Part shown: one piece after another, positions 24,686 through 33,326 of the stretch
Layout: each line of letters opens with the position of its first letter
Position numbering within the stretch: the stretch's first letter is position 1
Origin: Halobacteroidaceae bacterium
Lineage (GTDB): Bacteria > Bacillota > Halanaerobiia > B1SED10-174
DNA length: 36,800 nt
Direction of reading: 5' to 3'
Assembly (NCBI GenBank): GCA_003554585.1
Contig: PWGV01000158.1
Coordinates: forward strand, 1-36,800
Notes under the pieces: generated by a model
Told to the model about the DNA's origin: nothing
Seen by the model: the letters and a program-made list of their open reading frames with translations, nothing else
Database searches by the model: none
Translations under genes and position numbers: made by a program

Positions 24686-26182
24686 ATGATTTTTAGAAAG
24701 TTGAGGGAAACAAGTAAGATTTTGATAATTGTTGTTGTTGTGACTTTTGCCCTTGGTGGAACCTTATGGGGTATTACAAGCTTTATTGGGGGTGAACAGC
24801 CCCGCTCTCCTCAGGGAATGGAACAAGGTCCCCTGGGAGAGGTTGACATGGAGGATACCCTTTTGACCATAAATGGTGAAGAGGTACCCACCATGGAATT
24901 TGTTCAACTCGCCCAGCAGTATATGAGTCATCTACAGGAGCTTCCCGATCATCAGATTATGGATTTCCAGAACGAGATGCTCCACTTTCTGATTGAGCGG
25001 GTTGTAATTCTCCAAAAAGCCCAGGCAAGGGGTATTGAGATTGAAGTAAGTGATGAAGAAGTTGAGGAAATAATTGAAGGTTACCTGACCCAGATGGGAA
25101 TGGAACGCGAGCAATTTGAACAACAAATTCGTTCTCAGGGGCTTACGATGGAACAGGTCCGGGAAGATGTCCGGAATGCAATCTGGGAACAGAATCTCCT
25201 TTATGAACTGGAGGGGACAATTCGTTCCGAGGTTGTAATCGATGAAGAAGAGATAAAAGAAAAGTTTGAAGAAGTAAGAGCGCGCAATATTTTTGTGAAG
25301 TTTGAAGAACACGATTCCCCCGAAGAAGCCCGGAAAGTAATCGAAGAAGCAAAAACTGAAATTGAAGCTGGAATGGATTTTGCCGAAGCTGCAACAGTTT
25401 TTTCCGACAGTACTTTGGGACCGGATAAAGGAGGGGATCTTGGTTATATTAAACGCGGAGATGCCTTCAATCCCCTTTTAATTGAGACTTCCTTTGCCAC
25501 TCCGGAAGGGGAAGTAAGCGATATATTTGAAACCGAGCAGGGTTTCCATTTGGTAAAAGTTGAGGATAAAAGACTTGCTGAAGGAGAAGTATATGAACAG
25601 GAAAGAGCTCAAATAGAACAGGAACTCTGGAGTCGGAGAAGCGAAGCTCATTATAACCAGTGGCTGGATGAAGTTGTAGCAGAAGCCGATATTAAAGTCC
25701 ACCATCCCATATTGGGTGGGTATTACTGGATGAGTAGGGATAGACACGACAGGGCTCTGGAGCATCTGCGGGAAGCCAAAGAAGAAAACCCCGATAATCC
25801 TTTAATATTGAATCTTTTAGGACAGGCTTTCTTCCGCCAGGGCGAGACTGAAGAGGCAATTGAAACTTACGAAGAAGCCATTAATCAGTTTCCGGAAAAC
25901 TGGGAACTTTATTTCGCCCTTGCTGATATCTTCCGGGAAATAGGGGAGTACAGCGAATCTGCAGAGAACCTGATGAAGGTTGTTGACCTGCAGGGTGAAG
26001 ATTATTATACCATGCTGCAAACCCTGCGGATGCTTGAAGGCATGGAAAGGCATGAAGAAGCAGAAGAAGTAAGGGAAATAGTGCAAAAACTCGAGCAGGA
26101 CCTTGGTTACGGGGAGCAGCAACTACAACCAGAAGTTTTGGAAGAACAAATGGAGGAAATGCTTGAAGATCCAATGGACTAG
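24686..26182 (+). CDS. Membrane-anchored peptidyl-prolyl isomerase (SurA/PrsA-like) with TPRs
   Basis: A 498-residue extracytoplasmic foldase. Residues about 10-32 form a single membrane anchor (ILIIVVVVTFALGG) without a lipobox Cys, unlike PrsA. A SurA-type N-terminal helical domain follows (DTLLTINGEEVPTMEF to about 175). Next is a parvulin PPIC domain (about 195-305; ARNIFVKFEEH, GGDLGYIKRGD, ETEQGFHLVKVED). The C-terminal part has TPR-like helices (RALEHLREAKEENPDNPLIL, FRQGETEEAIETYEEAI). It is strongly acidic. It is expected to chaperone proteins delivered by the Sec machinery encoded upstream. ATG at 24686 follows AGGGGGGG. Confidence 0.9.
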   Translation: MIFRKLRETSKILIIVVVVTFALGGTLWGITSFIGGEQPRSPQGMEQGPLGEVDMEDTLLTINGEEVPTMEFVQLAQQYMSHLQELPDHQIMDFQNEMLHFLIERVVILQKAQARGIEIEVSDEEVEEIIEGYLTQMGMEREQFEQQIRSQGLTMEQVREDVRNAIWEQNLLYELEGTIRSEVVIDEEEIKEKFEEVRARNIFVKFEEHDSPEEARKVIEEAKTEIEAGMDFAEAATVFSDSTLGPDKGGDLGYIKRGDAFNPLLIETSFATPEGEVSDIFETEQGFHLVKVEDKRLAEGEVYEQERAQIEQELWSRRSEAHYNQWLDEVVAEADIKVHHPILGGYYWMSRDRHDRALEHLREAKEENPDNPLILNLLGQAFFRQGETEEAIETYEEAINQFPENWELYFALADIFREIGEYSESAENLMKVVDLQGEDYYTMLQTLRMLEGMERHEEAEEVREIVQKLEQDLGYGEQQLQPEVLEEQMEEMLEDPMD

Positions 26183-26193
26183 GAGGCGAGAGC

Positions 26194-27462
26194 ATGAACC
26201 TCAGAGCGCCGCGCGGGACAAGAGATATATTACCTCCCGCAAGCGAGGTATGGAATTATGTCGAAAGCAAAATTAAAGAAATATATAAGAAGAGAAACTT
26301 CAAGGAAATCAGAACTCCCTTATTTGAGGAAACTGAACTTTTTGTCCGCGGAGTAGGAGGTACCACCGATATCGTTGAAAAAGAAATGTACACTTTCAAT
26401 GATAAAGGGGGCCGCAGCATAACGCTGCGGCCTGAAGGTACCGCCCCCGTGGTTCGTTCCTATCTTGAGCATAAATTATACGGACAGTCCCAACCCTTTA
26501 AGCTTTTTTATTTCGGCCCCATGTTCCGTTATGAGAGGCCCCAGGCGGGGAGATATCGGCAACATTACCAGACCGGAGTAGAGGTGATAGGGGGGGACAC
26601 ACCATTTATCGATGCCGAAGTTATAACCCTCGGGATCGATATTTTGCGTGAATTTAAAATGGAGGACTGGGTTCTTCACCTGAACAGTATCGGGTGCAGG
26701 AAATGCCGGCCAGTTTTCATCGAGGAATTAAAAAGTTTTTTTAAAAAGGAACCTGTTTGCGGGGAATGTTCCGAAAGAATTGATCGCAATCCTCTTAGGG
26801 TGCTTGATTGTAAAAATAAAGAATGTGCAGACATAAAACAAAAAGCCCCGAGAATTATTGATTTCCTCTGCCCCACCTGTTCTGAACATTTTTCGGAAGT
26901 TCAAGAATTATTGGAAGAAAGGGAAATCCCTTTTTCTATAGATCCTACATTGGTCCGCGGATTGGATTATTATACCAGGACTGCTTTTGAAATAAAGACC
27001 CGTGAATTAGGGGCCCAGGATACTGTCCTGGGAGGAGGACGTTATGATGGCCTTGCAGAGGAATTAGGTGGCCCCCGTGCTCCGGGAATGGGTTTCGGGA
27101 TGGGACTGGACCGCTTTATTTTGATGTTCGAAAAAAAACAGATGGAACTATCTGGGAACGACCCCCTTGATGTTTACCTGGTTGCCATCGGGGGTAAGCC
27201 TGTGCAGAAGGAAAGCTGGAAAAAGCTAAATATGATAAGGAGAGCTGGTTTTTCTGCAGACATGGATTTATTGATGAGAAGTCCCAAAAACCAGATGAAA
27301 GCCGCAAATCGTATTGGAGCCCGCTTCACAGTGATTATTGGGGAAAACGAACTGGAACAGGGGGTTGTCCAGCTAAAAGATATGGATGAAGGGACCCAAA
27401 ATGAAATAGAAATTGACCAATTAATCCAGGTCCTAAAGAAGAAAACAGGGGAGGTTAAATGA
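26194..27462 (+). CDS. hisS: Histidyl-tRNA synthetase
   Basis: Class II aminoacyl-tRNA synthetase. Start NLRAPRGTRDILPP, motif 2 region FYFGPMFRYERPQAGRYRQH, the histidine-specific stretches LVRGLDYYTRTAFE and GGGRYDGL, motif 3 GFGMGLDRF, and a C-terminal anticodon-binding domain. A cysteine-rich segment (SIGCRKCRP, CGECSERI, LDCKNKEC, LCPTC) lies between motifs 2 and 3, as in many clostridial HisRS, and may hold zinc. It is 422 residues. ATG at 26194 follows TAGGAGGCG and the stop overlaps aspS by four bases. No T-box lies in the 11-base gap upstream. Confidence 0.97.
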   Translation: MNLRAPRGTRDILPPASEVWNYVESKIKEIYKKRNFKEIRTPLFEETELFVRGVGGTTDIVEKEMYTFNDKGGRSITLRPEGTAPVVRSYLEHKLYGQSQPFKLFYFGPMFRYERPQAGRYRQHYQTGVEVIGGDTPFIDAEVITLGIDILREFKMEDWVLHLNSIGCRKCRPVFIEELKSFFKKEPVCGECSERIDRNPLRVLDCKNKECADIKQKAPRIIDFLCPTCSEHFSEVQELLEEREIPFSIDPTLVRGLDYYTRTAFEIKTRELGAQDTVLGGGRYDGLAEELGGPRAPGMGFGMGLDRFILMFEKKQMELSGNDPLDVYLVAIGGKPVQKESWKKLNMIRRAGFSADMDLLMRSPKNQMKAANRIGARFTVIIGENELEQGVVQLKDMDEGTQNEIEIDQLIQVLKKKTGEVK

Positions 27463-29210
27463 ACTTGCACTTAAAGAAAAACGCAAACTGTGGAGAACTG
27501 AATAAAGATAAAACCGGACAGGCAGTTGTTCTCAATGGGTGGGTGCAAAAGCGCCGCGACCTTGGCGGTTTGATTTTTTTAGATCTTCGTGATCGGACAG
27601 GGATAATCCAGGTTACAGTTAGCCCGGAAGAACTCCCTGAAGCAGAAAAAGTTCGCAACGAATACGTTATTGCCATCAAGGGAAGGGTCACCTCCCGACC
27701 CGAAGAAGCAGTGAACTCAGAGATGCCTACGGGAGAAATTGAGGTTAAGACTTCAGAGCTGGAAATTTTAAACCCTGCTCAGGCCTCACCCCTTCCAGTA
27801 GAAGATAATATTGATACCAGGGAAGAGATTCGCCTCCGCTATAGATACGTGGATCTGCGCAGGCCGGAAATGGCCAAAAAGATGATTCTACGCCACCAGG
27901 TGTCTAAAGCAATAAGGGATTTCCTGGACCGGGAGGGCTTTCTGGAAATTGAAACTCCCGTTTTAACCAGGAGTACTCCTGAAGGAGCAAGGGATTACCT
28001 TGTTCCCAGCAGAAAGTCAAAGGGCCATTTTTTTGCTTTGCCCCAGTCGCCCCAGCTTTTCAAACAACTTTTAATGGTTGGCGGATTGGAGAAATATTTT
28101 CAGCTAGCTCGTTGTTTTAGAGATGAGGATTTAAGAGGGGACCGGCAGCCTGAGTTTACCCAACTTGATATGGAAATGTCTTTTGTTGATGAAGAAGATA
28201 TTTTTTCAGTAGTAGAGGGGATGATGGCCGAAATATACAATCGCCTGGGCGAAGAAATTGAAATTCCTTTTCCCCGCATTACTTACCGAGAAGCAATGGA
28301 TCGCTTTGGTACCGATAAACCGGATTTAAGCTTTGGTTTGGAATTGGAGGATGTTTCGGATTGTTTTTCAGAAACTGATTTCAAGGTTTTTTCCAGTATA
28401 ATTGGCAAAGGCGGTCGAATAAAAGCCCTGAAATTTCCTGGGGGAGCCGGATTGAGTCGTAAAGAAATAGATAGTTTGGAAAAAGTGGCCAAGGATAATG
28501 GAGCTAAAGGCCTGGTTTGGATGGCTTTGAAAGAAGAAAGTTTCCAGTCTCCGGTGAAGAAATTCGTTCGGGAAGACGAAGTTGTTTCTCTTACTACTAA
28601 ACTCCAGGCTAATTATGGGGACTTAATCCTGGCGGTCGCAGATGAGGAGAAAAAAGCTTCTGAGGCACTGGGAAGTGTGCGGGCTTTTATTGGGAAGGAA
28701 TACAAGCTGAGAAAACCTGGAAACTTCTTCCTCTGGGTTACTGAATTTCCCTTTATGGAATATTCAAAAGAAGAGGACCGGTTTGTGGCAGCCCACCACC
28801 CTTTCACCCAGCCTTTAAAGGAAGATATTAAGCTGGTTGATTCAGATCCGGAAAGGGTTAGGGCCCGGGCTTATGATCTGGTATTAAACGGGGTCGAACT
28901 GGCTTCTGGAAGCATAAGGATTCATTCCCGGGATTTACAGGAAAAAGTTTTTGATATGCTTAAAATTCCTCTGGAAGAAGCTGAAGAGAAATTTGGTTTT
29001 TTACTGGAGGCTTTTCAGTATGGAACCCCACCCCATGGTGGAATTGCTTTTGGTTTTGATCGAATGGTTATGATGCTTACCGGGGATAACACTATCCGGG
29101 AAGTGATTGCTTTTCCTAAAACCCTGCGGGGAGTTTGTCCCCTTACCAGGGCCCCGGGGTTAGTCGATTTAAAACAGCTTCAGGAATTACATCTACGCCA
29201 GGTTGATTAA
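27459..29210 (+). CDS. aspS: Aspartyl-tRNA synthetase (bacterial type)
   Basis: Class IIb synthetase of 583 residues. N-terminal OB anticodon-binding domain (VVLNGWVQKRRDLGGLIFLD), motif 1 region with DFLDREGFLEIETPVL, motif 2 ARCFRDEDLRGDRQPEFTQLD, the bacterial GAD insert (residues about 285-410), and motif 3 GIAFGFDRMVMML. Start ATG overlaps the hisS stop (ATGA), so the two are coupled. Whether it is Asp-specific or also charges tRNA-Asn cannot be read from the sequence by eye; gatCAB genes are not in the window. Confidence 0.97.
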   Translation: MNLHLKKNANCGELNKDKTGQAVVLNGWVQKRRDLGGLIFLDLRDRTGIIQVTVSPEELPEAEKVRNEYVIAIKGRVTSRPEEAVNSEMPTGEIEVKTSELEILNPAQASPLPVEDNIDTREEIRLRYRYVDLRRPEMAKKMILRHQVSKAIRDFLDREGFLEIETPVLTRSTPEGARDYLVPSRKSKGHFFALPQSPQLFKQLLMVGGLEKYFQLARCFRDEDLRGDRQPEFTQLDMEMSFVDEEDIFSVVEGMMAEIYNRLGEEIEIPFPRITYREAMDRFGTDKPDLSFGLELEDVSDCFSETDFKVFSSIIGKGGRIKALKFPGGAGLSRKEIDSLEKVAKDNGAKGLVWMALKEESFQSPVKKFVREDEVVSLTTKLQANYGDLILAVADEEKKASEALGSVRAFIGKEYKLRKPGNFFLWVTEFPFMEYSKEEDRFVAAHHPFTQPLKEDIKLVDSDPERVRARAYDLVLNGVELASGSIRIHSRDLQEKVFDMLKIPLEEAEEKFGFLLEAFQYGTPPHGGIAFGFDRMVMMLTGDNTIREVIAFPKTLRGVCPLTRAPGLVDLKQLQELHLRQVD

Positions 29211-29381
29211 CAACTCCTTTACCCTGTCAGGAAGAAAAGTTTAACGTATCCACTCATTTTCTGAAAACGCCAGGTCAAATCTGAATTCAAAAGGAAAACC
29301 TTTCCCCTGTTTTTACGCTACTTATTATAATAAACCAGCCAGAATGCTTTGAAATTAAAGGGGTTGGAGGGTTTCGTAATC

Positions 29382-29410
29382 TTGCAAAGACAGGGGTTTT
29401 GTGTTAATAT
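29382..29410 (+). promoter_or_regulatory. Promoter of 6S RNA
   Basis: TTGCAA (29382-29387), 17-base spacer, TAATAT (29405-29410). Start near 29417, just before the 5' closing arm of the RNA. The 170 bases between aspS and this promoter hold nothing else I can support. Confidence 0.75.
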
Positions 29411-29416
29411 GAAATT

Positions 29417-29602
29417 GAACAAAGGTAGTTGTCTGCCGTGTTCGTGATGGATAAATATTTTTGGCCAACACCAACACATAGGGAGCCTGGACTTCATCCG
29501 CGGCGTATAGGCCTCTTTGAGGACATACAAAACGGATGAGAGGGCACCCACGTGGAAGACAGGGATCAAAAATATGTTCCACACGGCACGGCGGATTTTT
29601 TT
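29417..29602 (+). ncRNA. ssrS: 6S RNA (RNA polymerase holoenzyme regulator)
   Basis: Structural and positional evidence. Closing stem TCTGCCGTG (29432-29440) pairs with CACGGCGGA (29587-29595, one U-G), followed by a T run. Inside, GGG-A-GCC (29481-29487) pairs with GGC-A-CCC (29543-29549), and TCATCCG (29494-29500) pairs with CGGATGA (29533-29539). The unpaired stretches between stems resemble the open-promoter bubble that binds the RNA polymerase holoenzyme. Location between aspS and rarA is the same as B. subtilis bsrA. Ends are approximate. Confidence 0.85.
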
Positions 29603-29604
29603 GT
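29596..29604 (+). terminator. U-tract ending the 6S RNA
   Basis: The 6S closing stem is followed directly by a run of seven T residues, so the stem can act as terminator; rarA begins about 37 bases later. Confidence 0.55.
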
Positions 29605-29640
29605 ACTTGTTTAAATCTATTCCGGAACGGAGGGGTTGGT

Positions 29641-30960
29641 ATGGATTTATTTAGTGGTATTGAGAATAAATGGGATAAACCCCTGGCGGACCGGATGCGT
29701 CCCCGGGACTTAAAAGAATTTATAGGCCAGGAAAAAATTGTTGGCTTCGGGCGACTTTTACGCCGCTCAATTGAAGCGGATAAACTCACTTCCCTTATTT
29801 TTTACGGCCCGCCGGGAACGGGAAAAACAACCCTGGCTTATATTATTGCCCGCCAGACAAAATCGGATTTTCAACAGATTAACGCTGTGACTTCTGGAGT
29901 AAAAGATATTAGGGAAATTATCAGGGTTGCTGCGGAAAAAAAGAAATTTTATCAGAAAAAAACCATCCTATTTATTGACGAAATCCACCGATTTAATAAA
30001 AGCCAGCAGGACGCGTTACTTCCCGCTGTGGAAAAGGGAACGGTTATCTTAATTGGGGCAACAACTGAAAATCCCTATTTTGAAGTTAATCCCCCCTTGG
30101 TTTCTCGCTCCCGAATTTTTGCCCTGGAAACCCTGGGTGAAGATGATATAAAAAAAATAATGAGGGATGCCCTAGAAGATGAGGAAAGGGGCCTGGGGGG
30201 ATATAACATTGAAATAACCGAGGAAGCCCTTAACCACCTGGCCTTAATGGCCCAGGGAGATGCTCGCTCGGCCCTAAATGCTCTTGAACTTGCTGTTCTT
30301 ACCACTGATAAAAAAGAGGGAAGGGTTCAAATTGACCTTGAAGTTGCCGAAGAATCTATTCAACGCAAAGCCCTCGTTTATGATAAGGCCGGAGATAATC
30401 ATTACGATACAATTTCAGCCTTTATTAAAAGTATCAGGGGTTCGGACCCGGATGCGGCTTTGTACTGGCTGGCTAAAATGCTGTACGCAGGAGAAGATCC
30501 AAAATTTATCTGCAGGAGACTTATTATCCACGCTGCCGAGGATATTGGCCTCGCTGATCCGCAGGCCCTGCAAATTGCTGTTGCCACCGCCCACGCGGTT
30601 GAAAGAGTGGGTCTGCCGGAAGGCAGGATTCCTCTGGCCGAGACGACTGTTTATCTTGCTACCGCACCCAAAAGTAACGCTGTTTATGAGGCGATTGCGG
30701 CAGCCCAGGAAAAACTTGAAAAAGATAGGGTTAGGTCGGTTCCAACCCATCTTAAAGATGCTTCCTACAAAGGTGCTGCAAAACTTGGTCACGGGAAAGG
30801 CTACAAGTACCCCCATGATTATCCATATGGTCACGTAAAACAGGATTATTTACCCCCGGGACTGGAAGACCAGCGTTTTTATTATCCAACTGAAATGGGT
30901 TTGGAGAAGGAGATTAAGAAACGGTTGGACTGGTGGAAAAATAATAAGGGTGAAGAATAG
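29641..30960 (+). CDS. rarA: Replication-associated recombination protein RarA (MgsA)
   Basis: AAA+ ATPase related to clamp-loader subunits, acting at stalled replication forks. [17 protein letters not shown] at the N-terminus, Walker [17 protein letters not shown], Walker [16 protein letters not shown], sensor 1 [15 protein letters not shown], and the C-terminal tetramerisation part ([36 protein letters not shown]). It is 439 residues, full length. ATG at 29641 follows GGAGGGG. An in-frame ATG at 29536 lies inside the 6S RNA and is not a plausible start. Confidence 0.96.
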   Translation: MDLFSGIENKWDKPLADRMRPRDLKEFIGQEKIVGFGRLLRRSIEADKLTSLIFYGPPGTGKTTLAYIIARQTKSDFQQINAVTSGVKDIREIIRVAAEKKKFYQKKTILFIDEIHRFNKSQQDALLPAVEKGTVILIGATTENPYFEVNPPLVSRSRIFALETLGEDDIKKIMRDALEDEERGLGGYNIEITEEALNHLALMAQGDARSALNALELAVLTTDKKEGRVQIDLEVAEESIQRKALVYDKAGDNHYDTISAFIKSIRGSDPDAALYWLAKMLYAGEDPKFICRRLIIHAAEDIGLADPQALQIAVATAHAVERVGLPEGRIPLAETTVYLATAPKSNAVYEAIAAAQEKLEKDRVRSVPTHLKDASYKGAAKLGHGKGYKYPHDYPYGHVKQDYLPPGLEDQRFYYPTEMGLEKEIKKRLDWWKNNKGEE

Positions 30961-31589
30961 TGGAAAGATTTACCTCTCCCGCGAAAAAAATAAGGTTCCA
31001 GCAAAAAATTAAAGGCAGTAAATTTATTGCCTCATTGGCTTCTGCGTACAGTTTAGAAGAAGCAGAAAAATTCCTCCATAGAATTAATAAAGAATTCTGG
31101 GATGCAACGCACAATGTTTACGCCTATAAAATCGGTTATGGGCAGAATCTTGTGGAGAAGGCAAGCGATGACGGTGAACCTTCAGGATCTTCGGGTCCCC
31201 CTGTTTTACAGGCTATAAATGGGTCGGAACTAACCAATACGATAATAGTTGTAACAAGGTATTTTGGGGGAACTAAACTGGGAATTGGTGGATTGATCAG
31301 GGCATATGGAGATACTGCTGCTAAGGCTTTAGAAAAAGTTCCCAGGAAAGAATTGAAATTAATGGCAAACCTGGTTGTGAAAGTGCCCTACGATAATATT
31401 GGCAATATTACTGGTTTTCTGGAAAAGGAAGAAATTGAGATTGAAAAAATTGATTATGATAATGAGGGAGGGCTTATTTTTTTCTGGGTTGAGCCCAAAC
31501 TTTTGGATTATCTGAAACCCCAGTTTCAAGATCTGAGCAGGGGAGAATGCAGGACGGAAATACTGGAAAAAATATTCCGGGATTGTTGA
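30960..31589 (+). CDS. YigZ/IMPACT-family protein (YvyE-like)
   Basis: A 209-residue member of the UPF0029/IMPACT family. The family core is clear: KGSKFIASLASAYSLEEA, then HNVYAYKIG, SDDGEPSGSSGPPVLQAI and VVTRYFGGTKLGIGGLIRAY. A C-terminal DUF1949-type domain follows (VVKVPYDNIGNITGFLE). The bacterial role is not well defined; eukaryotic IMPACT binds translation regulators. GTG at 30960 overlaps the rarA stop by one base. Its stop codon is in the loop of the terminator at 31577-31606. Confidence 0.93.
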   Translation: MERFTSPAKKIRFQQKIKGSKFIASLASAYSLEEAEKFLHRINKEFWDATHNVYAYKIGYGQNLVEKASDDGEPSGSSGPPVLQAINGSELTNTIIVVTRYFGGTKLGIGGLIRAYGDTAAKALEKVPRKELKLMANLVVKVPYDNIGNITGFLEKEEIEIEKIDYDNEGGLIFFWVEPKLLDYLKPQFQDLSRGECRTEILEKIFRDC

Positions 31590-31606
31590 CAATCCCGGTT
31601 TTTTTT
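31577..31606 (+). terminator. Terminator of rarA-yigZ, overlapping the stop codon
   Basis: CCGGGATTG (31577-31585), loop TTGA, CAATCCCGG (31590-31598), then eight T residues. The TGA stop (31587-31589) lies in the loop. Confidence 0.95.
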
Positions 31607-31614
31607 GTTAAGAT
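31586..31614 (+). promoter_or_regulatory. Promoter of the rrf2-nifS-iscU-mnmA unit
   Basis: TTGACA (31586-31591), 17-base spacer, TAAGAT (31609-31614). The -35 box is made from the terminator loop and stop codon of yigZ. A tandem GATAAAGCC-GATAAAACC (31612-31629) covers the start region. Confidence 0.65.
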
Positions 31615-31663
31615 AAAGCCGATAAAACCTATCAAAAAAGTCGGGATTAAGGAGGCTACCAGG

Positions 31664-32110
31664 TTGAAACTTTCCACTAGAAGCAGATACGGATTACTTG
31701 CCATTATTGATATGGCAATGCATCAGGAAAAAGGTCACGTTCCCCTGCGGGAAATTGCCAGCCGACAGAACCTATCGGAAAATTACCTTGAGCACCTGGT
31801 AGGAGCAATGCGCAGAGCGGGGCTGATCCAGAGTGTCCGGGGTCCCTCCGGGGGGTACTATCTTGCCCGAACTCCTGCCGAGATTTCCCTGGGGGAAATT
31901 ATCAGGGTTCTTGAAGGTCCAATTGCTCCAGTTGAATGCAGTCATCTGGATGATGAAAACTGCTTTTCCAATACGGATTGTTTTATCCGGAATTTTTGGG
32001 AGGAATTAAGAGTTGAGGTTAACAGGGTTTTTGACTCAAAAACCCTTAAGGATTTGATGGACAGGGCTAAAAGTTTTAAATCAATTTCGGGGTGTTTGTC
32101 CCAGGATTGA
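31664..32110 (+). CDS. Rrf2-family regulator, IscR-like with Cys cluster
   Basis: A 148-residue winged-helix repressor. MKLSTRSRYGLLAIIDMA is the Rrf2 start, with the recognition helix region QNLSENYLEHLVGAMRRAG and wing SVRGPSGGYYLARTP. Three cysteines in ECSHLDDENCFSNTDC (spacing CX7CX5C) sit where IscR binds its Fe-S cluster; the positional equivalent in Bacillus, CymR, lacks such a cluster. TTG at 31664 has GGAGG eight bases upstream. It precedes nifS-iscU-mnmA, so it probably senses Fe-S status and controls this operon, including itself. Confidence 0.92.
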   Translation: MKLSTRSRYGLLAIIDMAMHQEKGHVPLREIASRQNLSENYLEHLVGAMRRAGLIQSVRGPSGGYYLARTPAEISLGEIIRVLEGPIAPVECSHLDDENCFSNTDCFIRNFWEELRVEVNRVFDSKTLKDLMDRAKSFKSISGCLSQD

Positions 32111-32124
32111 AAGGGGAGGATAAC

Positions 32125-33297
32125 GTGAAACGGGTATACATGGACAACGGAGCAACAACCAGAACTCATCCGGAAGTATTGAAAACAATGGAACCATATT
32201 TTCTTGAAACCTATGGTAACCCCTCCAGCGTTCATAATTTCGGGCGAGAAGCGCTGAAAGGAATTGAGGAAGCCAGGGAACAGGTTCGGAAATTAATTAA
32301 CGCTAATGATCCCCAGGAAATTATTTTTACCAGTGGAGGAACAGAATCTGATAACCTGGCCATAATCGGTTTTGCTATGGCCAACAGGAAGAAGGGTAAG
32401 CATATAATTACTTCTGCTGTTGAACATCAAGGAGTTTTGCATACCTGTGAATACCTGGAAAAAGAACTTGGTTTTTCAGTAACCTACCTTCCGGTGGACA
32501 AATTCGGGATGGTAAGTGTTGAAGAATTCCAAAAAGCTATTGGAGAGGACACAATTTTAGCGACAATAATGATGGGGAATAATGAAATTGGCACAATTCA
32601 ACCCATAAAAGAACTGGGCGAGGTTGCTCGAGAAAAAGGAGTGACTTTCCACACTGATGCAGTCCAGGCTGTAGGCAATATGCCTGTTGATGTCCAGGAT
32701 TTAAGGGTAGATATGCTTTCCCTTTCCGCCCATAAATTTCACGGTCCCAAGGGTGTTGGTGGTTTGTACGTTCGCAAAGGGGTAAAACTTCATCCCCACA
32801 TGCACGGAGGGGCGCAGGAAAAAAAACGGCGAGGCAGTACTCACAATACAACTGGAATAATTGGCCTGGGTAAGGCAGCTGAACTCGCGAGAGAAAACCT
32901 TCCAGAAAAGGTTGAGAAGGTGACAAAACTCAGGGATAAATTAATTAAAGGTATAGAAGAAAATATTGATGAAATTGTTTTTAACGGCCACCGGGAACAA
33001 CGACTCCCAGGGAATGTAAATTTTTGTTTCCGTTATATCGAAGGAGAATCGCTTCTTTTGAGCCTTGACCTTGAAGGAATTGCCGCCTCATCTGGTTCGG
33101 CCTGTACTTCAGGTTCTTTAGATCCTTCTCATGTCCTTCTGGCAACCGGTTTAAGCCATGAGGTTGCTCACGGTTCCTTGCGCCTTACTCTCAGTTTTTT
33201 CAATGAGGAAGAAGAAGTTGATTATGTAATTGAAAAGCTGCCGGGGGTTATTGATAAATTGCGGCAGATGTCACCCCTATACCAGAGCAAATCTTAA
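32125..33297 (+). CDS. Cysteine desulfurase (NifS/IscS family)
   Basis: PLP enzyme that takes sulfur from cysteine as an enzyme persulfide. MDNGATTRTHPEVL at the start, HTDAVQAVG (PLP-ring contact), the PLP-binding lysine in SLSAHKFHGPKGVG, and the active-site cysteine in SSGSACTSGSLDPSHV, the class I long-loop form. It is 390 residues from GTG 32125, which follows GGGGAGG. Followed by the IscU scaffold and mnmA, so it probably feeds both Fe-S assembly and tRNA thiolation. Confidence 0.94.
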   Translation: MKRVYMDNGATTRTHPEVLKTMEPYFLETYGNPSSVHNFGREALKGIEEAREQVRKLINANDPQEIIFTSGGTESDNLAIIGFAMANRKKGKHIITSAVEHQGVLHTCEYLEKELGFSVTYLPVDKFGMVSVEEFQKAIGEDTILATIMMGNNEIGTIQPIKELGEVAREKGVTFHTDAVQAVGNMPVDVQDLRVDMLSLSAHKFHGPKGVGGLYVRKGVKLHPHMHGGAQEKKRRGSTHNTTGIIGLGKAAELARENLPEKVEKVTKLRDKLIKGIEENIDEIVFNGHREQRLPGNVNFCFRYIEGESLLLSLDLEGIAASSGSACTSGSLDPSHVLLATGLSHEVAHGSLRLTLSFFNEEEEVDYVIEKLPGVIDKLRQMSPLYQSKS

Positions 33298-33326
33298 ATT
33301 GGGGGATTTAGAAAGGGGAGAAAAAA

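Noticed and set aside
24616-24686. T-box riboswitch for the hisS-aspS unit
   Set aside because: The leader is about 35 bases, there is no T-box core sequence, and hisS itself is only 11 bases from the upstream gene.
29286-29331. Second promoter or terminator between aspS and 6S RNA (TATAAT at 29326; AAAGG/CCTTT hairpin near 29290)
   Set aside because: No acceptable -35 box at 16-18 bases from that TATAAT, and the hairpin has only five pairs.
29536-29640. Upstream ATG extending rarA by 35 codons
   Set aside because: The extension lies inside the 6S RNA and is not RarA-like; ATG 29641 has a good ribosome site.
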